Assembly: GCF_905220415.1 (NCBI RefSeq)
Contig: NC_059539.1
Span: 6,572,001 to 6,636,000, forward strand
DNA: 64,000 nucleotides
Direction: 5' to 3'
Origin: Colias croceus
Taxonomy: Eukaryota > Arthropoda > Insecta > Lepidoptera > Pieridae
Position 1 is the first letter of the stretch. Every line of letters begins with the position of its first letter. The position numbers and the translations under genes were made by a program. A model generated the notes under the pieces. That model worked only from the letters and a program-made list of their open reading frames with translations, was not told the origin of the DNA and ran no database searches. Below, in pieces: positions 56,918 to 64,000 of this stretch.

Positions 56918-57761
56918 GACTAACGTCGTAAAAATAGTGTCTGTATAATATAAGCGGGCTTAACAATTTTCATCTTAGTTCTCTAGACTGTGGGTAAATA
57001 CGGCCCTGTAAAGTAATATAAAAGCTTAAAAAAATGTTTGGGAAATTTTAACGGCAAACATGACGGAAATTTTACATTACGTGAAAAATACAATTATTAT
57101 TTTAAATTGAATGTGTTTATAAGCTGCATCGTGAAAGAATATCAGTGTAAAACATTAATAATAATTATTCGTCGACTTGTTGCTCTTAGTATTAATGATA
57201 TGAAAAACCTTTTACATACAATGGCATTAAAATTATTATTTTATGTTAAATTATAATTATGCTTAATCATTCATCAAGTCATCGTGAGGACCTATGCCTT
57301 CTCCTGCTCTATAAATTACTAAACGTAATTTATGTTTCTTTTTCCATGATAAATAAGGTTTTTAATATCAAAAACTTAAGACTTTGTACTTTCCATTTAA
57401 TATTTACGCGGAACTACAATATTATCCATGAATGTAAAAAAAAAACAATTGTATATACAAGTAATAATGTGGTTTAATTTGATCGTTTCGGTACTGTACT
57501 ATAAGTGTTCCTCGTGATTCCCTAGATTAGTTATGTTAAATTAAACTTCTTTTTATAAAACCATGTTTCATTGACTGGTCCCATTACTAAAAATTCCTCA
57601 GTAAAATCCACAATTGGCTTTCATTTTTCAGGCCAACAGTTTCGAGACCATAAAGCTCTCGATGAGTGGACGCCAAGTTAAAGTGATAGAAGTAACGAGA
57701 GTATTTAAATTATTGCTAAATAAAAATTATTAGTTAATATGAAATGTTTATTTTATTGCCT
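56918..57761. other. Convergent intergenic region between cullin-3 and tectonic
   Basis: AT-rich. At 57632, after a TTCATTTTTCAG acceptor-like site, the plus strand has a 33-codon open tail (starting ANSFETIKLSMSGRQVKVIE) ending TAG at 57731. It could be an alternative or non-coding terminal exon, or chance. Two 72-codon plus-strand open frames to its left have no support. Confidence 0.4.
57747..57757 (-). terminator. Overlapping polyadenylation signals of tectonic
   Basis: Two AATAAA hexamers on the minus strand (57752-57757 and 57747-57752) begin 5 nt after the TAA stop, implying a very short 3' UTR. Confidence 0.55.
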
Positions 57762-60159
57762 TTAAATAAGTCGAATGATACATGGAAATAATACAAATAG
57801 TATTAGTGTAAGATATCTCATTTTGTCTTGCATGTTTCCTGAATTGGAAGGGAGAAAGAAACTTTTGGGCAAGTAAATTTTCAAATGCGGTGCGCCCGCA
57901 TACTCAAACACATCAGGCTTACTTACGTCTATGAAATTGGTATCGACGGTGAGAACTGTCGATATATCGTCATTATTGAATGTTACGTTTTGTGCAGTGC
58001 CTTCGACCTTCACATATACTATTTTGTTTTGCTCTTTAGATACATCGCTGTTTGTATCGGCGTAAGCAATTATATAGCTATTCTGGTAACTACATTCTTA
58101 CAATGTAATGCAGAATTCTTTCTATCAAGTATTCCATATATATATTCTTTATCAAACATCTGAATTTGAATCCAATTTTCATCTGGAATACTCTGAGGAT
58201 TGCCATATGGAGCCACATAAGTTACAGAATCCAACTTAAGGTAATGTAGTATATTATTCTGTATATTTTGGCAAGCAGTTGTTGCATTGTATGCATTGAG
58301 AATATCTTCTTTAATAGTAAATCGACATTTGCTTCTCTTGTTTTGCCCAAACTGCACAATTTTATATGACACATTCGTCAATATACAATGACCATTTATA
58401 TTGTCCGGATGTATTAAAATATTTTTGATTCCAAATGAATTATTGAACAAATGCATTGTGTGATTATTCTCAGCAGTTGAGATAAGAATCGGTAAATTAG
58501 GAATGTAACCAGGATTTCCACTTAATTTTAAAATGTCCTCTTCTGGTTTGTTGCTCAGATAAAATGTAACCTTCACATTCTGATTAATAAATTGAAGATT
58601 CATAGTTATTTTTTGAATGTAAAGTTTTATTTCTGCTTTAATTATTTTAGAATCGAAGTAGTAAAATGTATAATGAACTTTTGTTGCAATATTATTGCAA
58701 TAACTTTCTGTACAATATGGTTCATGACTACTTTTATTGTAAGCAATGCATTCTAACTGGTCGCAAATGTATAAAGTCCAGTTAGTATGATGAACAGTCA
58801 TATTCTGAAAAAAATAATGTTTATTAAATGTATTGTGTTAAGATATCAAACAGTTGATTGTTTTATTATAATGTAGTGTTTGAAATGGGCTTCTATAGCT
58901 AAGAAAACTTACCTTATCACTAGAATTAGTTAAATTTGTCATTGGACTTAATATACTTCCTCCTTCCACATTTTTCAACACTTGAAACATATGAAGATCT
59001 TGCAATTTTACAACACATTTAACATTTTCATTTACAAGGAATTTAATTGTCTTCTTTCCAGAACAGTAATGGTTTGTTACTATAACTGGAATATCTAAAA
59101 ATGTTGAAGGTTGAGATTAAATAATATTTTATAGATATTATATTCTGACGTTAATGTTAAGCCTCACCTGCATGGAATATGGATCCATTTCTAGATAACC
59201 ATACAGGCTCATTGTATCTATACATATTCCTCTTAAATTCATACAAAACCTCTTGCCTGTTGTGCTTATGCCATTTAGGAGACCTATTAATTGCTGCCTC
59301 ATCAAACTGTAATAGATTATAAATGAACCATATTATTATATCTTTTAAAAATAAATATATGTATTTGTTTTTACTATATTTACCTGTATGTCTGTTAAGC
59401 GTTTATCGGGTAAGTTAGTTTTAGAAATACAAAATAAATTTTCTAAGAAATTTGGTGTCATTTTATTGTTGCATTCATTATCTTCTAAACAATACTGTAG
59501 TTGGTTAGTATCCGATACTGGGCAAGTTTTCCTTTCACAGTGAAATAAAAGTTTATCAGTTTCAGAGCAATCAATATCACAACAACAATTAATATCACAA
59601 GTTTTATACTGAAACAAATCACAAGTCTAATTAATCATTGTTTTGCTAATAATTATGATTTTTTTTCTTTATAAACTCTACCCACCATAAAATCACATTG
59701 ACATTTGTTTGGTTCAGATTTCTTTGGTATTATATTTGGTTTCATAGTTGTGCTCTTTTTATCAAATAATGTTATTTCCGTAACATTCTCAAACTCAGAG
59801 CTTGTAAACATATCAGTACTATGGAGAGTATCTTCTGTTGTGGTTACATTTTCATCATACACCCAGTCAAGAATTGTGCTAGATATTTCTGTAGTTGTCA
59901 CGTCTACCAATGAGGCATTTTTGTATAAGGCAAATGGAGATTTTACTTTGGTTACAGCATTCTTATTGGTCTGGTAATATAGTCCATGTGGCTTTTCAGA
60001 TATTTTGGTGAGTATTGCCTGCATATCACGTTTTGAATGCCCCCTACTAGCATTTTCTATCATTTTATCTACTTCAATATTTTCATTTATGAAATCCATT
60101 ACACAAAATTGAATTAAAATAGACACTAATGTAAATCCTAAATAAGTGATGGGTTGCAT
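57762..60159 (-). CDS. tctn: Tectonic, ciliary transition-zone membrane/secreted protein, with a 1-nt frameshift
   Basis: Exons, in transcript order: 60159-59686, 59608-59384, 59306-59168, 59094-58913, 58804-57762. Tectonics belong to the MKS/B9 complex at the ciliary transition zone and help gate membrane proteins. The start gives a signal-peptide-like MQPITYLGFTLVSILIQFCV, then a Ser/Thr-rich region, the tectonic Cys cluster CDINCCCDIDC (residues about 162-172), GNPGYIPNLP (about 436) and a hydrophobic C-terminus (YLTLILFVLFPCIIRL). Total coding length is 2063 nt, one short of a whole number of codons. The frame breaks at about 58095-58102; on either side clear open sequence continues (GILDRKNSALHC, then ECSYQNSYIIAYADTNSDV). 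Restored, it would be about 687 aa. Two AATAAA signals lie within 15 nt of the stop. The ATG is 2 nt after the B9D2 stop. Confidence 0.88.
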
Positions 60160-60160
60160 T

Positions 60161-60166
60161 TTTATT
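60161..60166 (-). terminator. AATAAA hexamer overlapping the B9D2 stop codon
   Basis: On the minus strand TATAAATAAAAATG contains the last B9D2 codons, the TAA stop, an AATAAA hexamer and the tectonic ATG. If used, cleavage would fall inside the first codons of tectonic. Confidence 0.35.
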
Positions 60167-61094
60167 TATACTCCACTCCAAATTGAGTAAAATTTCTTAA
60201 AACAACACATAAATTTAATGTGATAATACCTTTTGAGTTAGTATTTAATTTACACCTGCCAAAGAGCAACATTAATTATTAAAAGTAAATAAAAATTAAT
60301 ATATATGAGCAAATACATATAATAATTTACCAACCTATCATTGCCTAAACTAATAATATCAGTTTGAGATATTTGGTGAGATCCACCAATAAAATACTGT
60401 CGGATCTTGTCTGATATTGAAGTAGCTGCAGGTATCCAACAGGGCACATTTAATGTGTGGTACCCGGGCACTGCAGGTATTGTGCTGCAGCCATATCCTA
60501 GGACCCAAGAACGGCCCAGAGCGTCTAGACAATTTGTCTGTACCAATATTTTTGGCCAACCTGAAATATAAGTTTAATTCATCTAAAGACATATGCATAA
60601 CGATTATAAAAAAAAAATATTTTTTTATAATATCGAGTTCAATATTCGAATCCTTCGGCGAAAGATGCGGGTTCGCATCCGCTCCTGATCTGATTTTCGA
60701 ATCTTTGTCTAAAATATTGATGTATTAAATTTAATGTTAGAAAACCAAAAATTACAAAGAATTATTTAATTTAATTTTCCAATAATTAACCTTGTATTCC
60801 TTTTGTGACAAAATGTAAATCCAATGGATGTGCCCAAACAACACTCTTTTCAGCGTTTGGTCTACCTGAGGGTGTTTGGCCCTCTGAAGAACCTGACAGA
60901 AGTGTCCAGTTTGGTCCTAAAATTTAATTTATATTTACTTTTGTAAAGTTGTCTATAATATTACGTATTTCAATTCTAAATTAATGGAATAAATTCTAAT
61001 TACCTGCTTGAATGGTATAACGACAAAACAACGAGTAATTACCACAAAAATCTACCGCTTGTTGTATTTGCCCTAATATATGCAACTCTGCCAT
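60162..61094 (-). CDS. B9d2: B9D2 (MKS10/stumpy), B9/C2-domain transition-zone protein
   Basis: Exons, in transcript order: 61094-61004, 60916-60791, 60560-60335, 60255-60162. All have AG/GT borders and join in frame to 178 residues (human 175). B9D2 forms the B9 subcomplex with B9D1 and MKS1 in the ciliary transition zone. The start MAELHILGQI parallels the human MAEVHVIGQI. Also visible are SLFCRYTIQAG, WTLLSGSSEGQT, HPLDLHFVTKGIQGWPKI, LGRSWVLGYGCSTIPAVPG and the ending VVLRNFTQFGVEY, each matching the family along one B9 domain. Intron 3 is only 79 nt. The stop TAA is separated by 2 nt from the tectonic ATG, and an X-box-like site lies upstream, so the pair may be co-transcribed. Confidence 0.95.
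60630..60715 (+). repeat. tRNA-like repeat fragment in B9D2 intron 2
   Basis: AAAGATGCGGGTTCGCATCC and CTCCTGATCTGATTTTCGAA resemble the right half of the tRNA-like fold-back at 5187-5353. A box B-like GGTTCGCATCC is present but no box A. Confidence 0.5.
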
Positions 61095-61210
61095 GAAATA
61101 AAATATAGTTATTTTAAGGAAGTAAGTTTAATAACAAAGGCCACAAAAAGAGGTAAAACATATTTCAGTCTATCTTCTAAACGTATCACGCAATTATTGT
61201 TTATAAATTG

Positions 61211-61224
61211 GTAACCATAGCAAC
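61211..61224 (+). promoter_or_regulatory. RFX X-box-like motif upstream of B9D2
   Basis: GTAACCATAGCAAC fits the RFX consensus RYYNYY-N(1-3)-RRNRAC at 13 of 14 positions (spacer AT; one non-pyrimidine in the left half-site). It lies 117 nt upstream of the B9D2 ATG, the usual X-box distance in ciliary gene promoters. A second half-site, AATAGCAAC, and a CCAAT box (CAACCAAT) follow directly. RFX factors drive ciliary genes in animals, including insect sensory neurons. Confidence 0.6.
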
Positions 61225-61757
61225 CAATAGCAACATTCAACAACAGGGTCCATGCGTCAAACTCAAAATTTGACTTAAAAGCAGTGCTGCCAACATTAAA
61301 AATAGGTTTTAAGGCTAGTTACAACATCGTTTCATCCTGCAACTGAAATGTACTACAGTTTTTTCAGGATTAAGTATATCATTGTGCAAATTATAAAAAA
61401 AAACACCATATTAGGAAGCTTCTACATCTAATATAAACGGTCAAACGGAGGTTTAGGTCCAATAAACGGAGACCGGAGCGTCATTAAGGATAGCTCAATA
61501 ATTTTATGTTTGTATTCTTATTTCTTAGGTAGTATTTGTATTCTCTTTGGTTTGTATATTAATTTTCAACCGACATCAAAAAATGGGCAAAATATCAATT
61601 TTATTTTTTGGCTTTGTTATTTCAACTTCCCATTTCATTTTTATCTTGTTTTAAAATAAATCTCACAACATTGGAACTACCTACATAAAAGATCAAAATA
61701 TGTTCAGAGAAAACGATACCATCAAGGCTTTAAAAAGTATTTTATAAAGCTATCATA
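61225..61757. other. Intergenic region upstream of the B9D2 promoter
   Basis: AT-rich sequence, no gene or repeat recognised. Confidence 0.5.
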
Positions 61758-61997
61758 AAGCTTTCCACCTGCGGCTTCGTCCGCGCAGTCAAAGAAAAAC
61801 CCGCATAGTTCCCCTTCCCGTGGGATTGCTGGGATAAAACCTATCCTATGTCCCGGGGTAAAAAGTAGTCTATGTCCTTTCTCGGGTATCAAAATATCTC
61901 TATACCAAATTTCATGCAAATTGGTTCAGTAGTTAAGGCGTGATTGAGTAACAGACAGACAGACAGAGTTACTTTCGCATTTATAATATTAGTATGG
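61758..61997 (+). mobile_element. SINE-like dispersed repeat, family A (long-tail subtype)
   Basis: Head AAGCTTTCCACCTGCGGC, 'CGCATAGTTCCCCTTCCCG', 'CCTTTCTCGGGTATCAAAAT', a (CAGA)n run and the end 'TTATAATATTAGTATGGAT'. It matches the copy at 22618. Confidence 0.75.
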
Positions 61998-63429
61998 ATT
62001 TTAAGCAGAGTAAATAATTTTGTTATTATTTACTCGGTGGTTTTTAAAAATAAATCGAGATATATCCAAAAATGCAACATTAAACACTCACACATACTTA
62101 CATTTTGTATTCAAAGCTAATTTTTGACAATCGTACTCACTGTGCAAAACAATGAAGACGTCTGCTCTATTTAAAGTTTCTAATTATAAAATTAACTTTC
62201 CTTAACGAGGTAAGGTAAGCAAAAATAAACTAAAATCTTTCAGTACATAATATGATATTCATTATCATTATTCAAATCTCATATGCATTGGGGTGTTTTA
62301 ACTTTTAAGTTAATTTTTTAGATATTTCTCTTTATATTTTTATTAAGTTATTATTCTAATTTTCTTTCAATATCAGTTCAAAGTTTTATGATATATGCAA
62401 GTTACGGAATAATCGCCTGAGCACACTTAACGATTACACCCTGTGTACAAGTATGGTGGATAATGGATTGGCTTAGAATATGTTTTCGTCGACTCTATAC
62501 CTAGCCCGATAAGGTGTTATAATTGAAAGGCTTAGGATGGAATAGCTTTAGGATAAGGCTTTTAAAAATAAAAATACAATTCAAAAAATACATAATATAA
62601 TATCGTATCAAAATTATCATTAAACATAATTAACATACTTTGTTACCATATGGAAACTTATACAAACATCAACTGTTAAACCTATTTTCATTTACTCGAA
62701 TCAATTTAATTATAATAACGCATACAATACTATCAGCATTCAATGCTTAAATTACCAGTACCTGATACAATCTATCACATTTATAACATGGTTATGAACC
62801 TATCTATCTTATTATTAAAATACATAGATAATAAACAAAAATAATATTCAATAATTTTTAAAATAACAATAAATACAAATAAAATGACCAAGTATAGATA
62901 TAATGCTACAAATAAAATGAATTTAAAAACGTATGTTTATTCCAACAGAGATTCTGACAAACTATGTAACGAACAACCTAGTTAAGTAAACTAATATACG
63001 CACATAATATTTAATAAGCGCATATTTACAAAGTTAAAACATACATAATAATTTAAAATATGGCTATTTAAGGCGCTGACCGTTTCTTAGAAACTAAGAT
63101 AATATAAATGGCACAGGTTAAGCGTAGCGACGTATTTTCAACCGTGTAAGGCTATAACCGTAAATCAGTAAAAAAATAGGATTCCTTACAAACGGACGCA
63201 TTGGTAACAAAATAAAATAAATGAGTCCAATAAAGCAGGATGGATACATTTATGGAAATTTTTGTGAAAATATTGCTAGACGCATAACAGGCGGAGTAAA
63301 TTAATTAAATGCAATATAGTACAACGCAGTATCCACACAAGCCTACATTCTCCGCACACACGTAAACAGTTATGTAGCTGAGCGTGTCAATACGTCGCTC
63401 TCAGATAGGGTTACCAGTCACACAAATAA
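61998..63429 (-). other. AT-rich region, probably including the 3' UTR of the ATM-type gene
   Basis: No coding region is supported. On the minus strand an AATAAA lies at 62937-62942, about 860 nt after the kinase stop codon, and may end that transcript. Confidence 0.45.
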
Positions 63430-63810
63430 TAATCTTCCTGATAACGCAGCTTACGTGTAGGGCTTTCAATCACACTGATGAGCACGTAAGCTCACAGGTA
63501 GGGCTTGCAACCGCGCTAGCAATAACACTGATAAGATAGCTCACAGGTAGGGTTTGCAACCGCGCTAGCAATGACAACGATAAGGTAGCTCACAGGTAGT
63601 ACTTGCACCCGTGCTACCAATCAAGCGGATTAGCATCACAGATAAAGTTAGCACCCGCGCTTCCATTTACCAATCACACCGATACGGTAGCTACCCACAG
63701 CTAGAGCTACTAACCACGCAAATAATCGTTCTTATACGCGTACGAGCTAACAAGTAGGGCTAGCGCCCGCGCTACCAATCACACGTATAAGCATGTAAGT
63801 TCACAGATAG
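63430..63810 (-). repeat. 49-bp minisatellite whose units resemble the end of the ATM coding sequence
   Basis: CTCACAGGTAGGG recurs at 63491, 63540 and 63589 (49-bp spacing), and more diverged units extend to about 63806. On the minus strand each unit contains GGTTGCAAGCCCTACCTGTG, close to the terminal codons GGGTGGCAGCCCTATCTGTG that encode GWQPYL and part of the stop. Confidence 0.8.
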
Positions 63811-64000
63811 GGCTGCCACCCATGGAACAGGCGGCACAGGTTGGCGCGGTCGGTGGCGCGGCGCAGCAGGGCCGCCACGTGGCCGCGCGCCGACACCGCG
63901 GCCGCGCCCCGCTCGGCGCCGCACAGCTTGCCGCGCACCGCCAGCAGCGCGCGCGCCGCCAGCCCGCCCCCGCCCACACCGCCGCCCCCGCTGCCCTCAC
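63801..64000 (-). CDS. ATM: C-terminal exon of an ATM-type PI3K-like kinase (FATC domain), partial
   Basis: The minus-strand frame ending TGA at 63801-63803 encodes 65 residues from the window edge: a Gly-rich linker, then ALLAVRGKLCGAERGAAAV, SARGHVAALLRRATDR and ANLCRLFHGWQPYL. The FATC domain ends all PI3K-like kinases. The pattern KL.G.E.G..SV.G.V..LI..A.D..NL.RLF.GW is closest to ATM (tefu in Drosophila) among ATM, ATR, mTOR, SMG1 and DNA-PK. ATM signals DNA double-strand breaks, and FATC is needed for kinase activity. The kinase domain lies beyond the window. The sequence is very GC-rich. A longer minus-strand frame over the same bases is a shadow. Confidence 0.78.
   Translation of the reverse strand, partial: EGSGGGGVGGGGLAARALLAVRGKLCGAERGAAAVSARGHVAALLRRATDRANLCRLFHGWQPYL

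Noticed and set aside
57038..57477. Two 72-codon plus-strand open frames after cullin-3
   Set aside because: AT-rich 3' flank, no homology, no splice context.
59705..59977. Plus-strand 90-codon frame with hydrophobic start
   Set aside because: Antisense to tectonic exon 1, which has a signal peptide and joins in frame to the Cys cluster.
63804..64000. Ala/Cys-rich minus-strand frame (MRAAGAAVWAG...) at the window edge
   Set aside because: The alternative frame encodes a clear FATC domain ending in GWQPYL; this one is its shadow.

Overview
The window reads as nuclear DNA from a moth or butterfly (Lepidoptera). Non-coding sequence is AT-rich and full of short introns, SINE-like repeats, MITEs, a Jockey-like LINE and pogo-type elements of kinds common in lepidopteran genomes. 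The split genes match animal families. No prokaryotic operon, rRNA, CRISPR array or confident tRNA gene is visible. The species is not determined.

Layout. 1-28.2 kb has no gene I can support: it is intergenic or 5' intronic sequence with many dispersed repeats, a 45-bp perfect fold-back enclosing a tRNA-like sequence, and a broken LINE (18.1-21.1 kb). 28.19-34.2 kb, plus strand: five exons of a Bok/Buffy/Debcl-type Bcl-2 family gene whose first exon(s) are missing or upstream. 35.94-41.54 kb: a DIRS-like retroelement with 157-bp perfect inverted terminal repeats and an internal complementary region, but ruined coding sequence. 41.5-46.3 kb: a field of MITEs. 46.3-56.9 kb, plus strand: a complete 14-coding-exon cullin-3 gene (763 aa predicted). 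57.76-61.09 kb, minus strand: two ciliary transition-zone genes, B9D2 (upstream) and tectonic (downstream). 63.80-64.0 kb, minus strand: the last exon of an ATM-type PI3K-like kinase, followed by a 3' minisatellite.

How the genes relate. B9D2 and tectonic both belong to the MKS/B9 module of the ciliary transition zone. Here the tectonic ATG begins 2 nt after the B9D2 stop codon, and a near-consensus RFX X-box lies about 117 bp upstream of the B9D2 ATG. The two may share one promoter and possibly one dicistronic transcript. Tectonic also carries an apparent 1-nt frameshift in its last exon. Cullin-3 is convergent with tectonic and functionally unrelated.

The most unusual local signal is inside cullin-3: several exons have partial tandem duplicates abutting their splice sites. 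These include an array of decaying copies of the exon 6 acceptor, one broken by a MITE, and a 160/163-bp duplication across the exon 11 donor. All exon boundaries were set by eye from splice signals and remembered family sequences; no alignment or transcript data were available.
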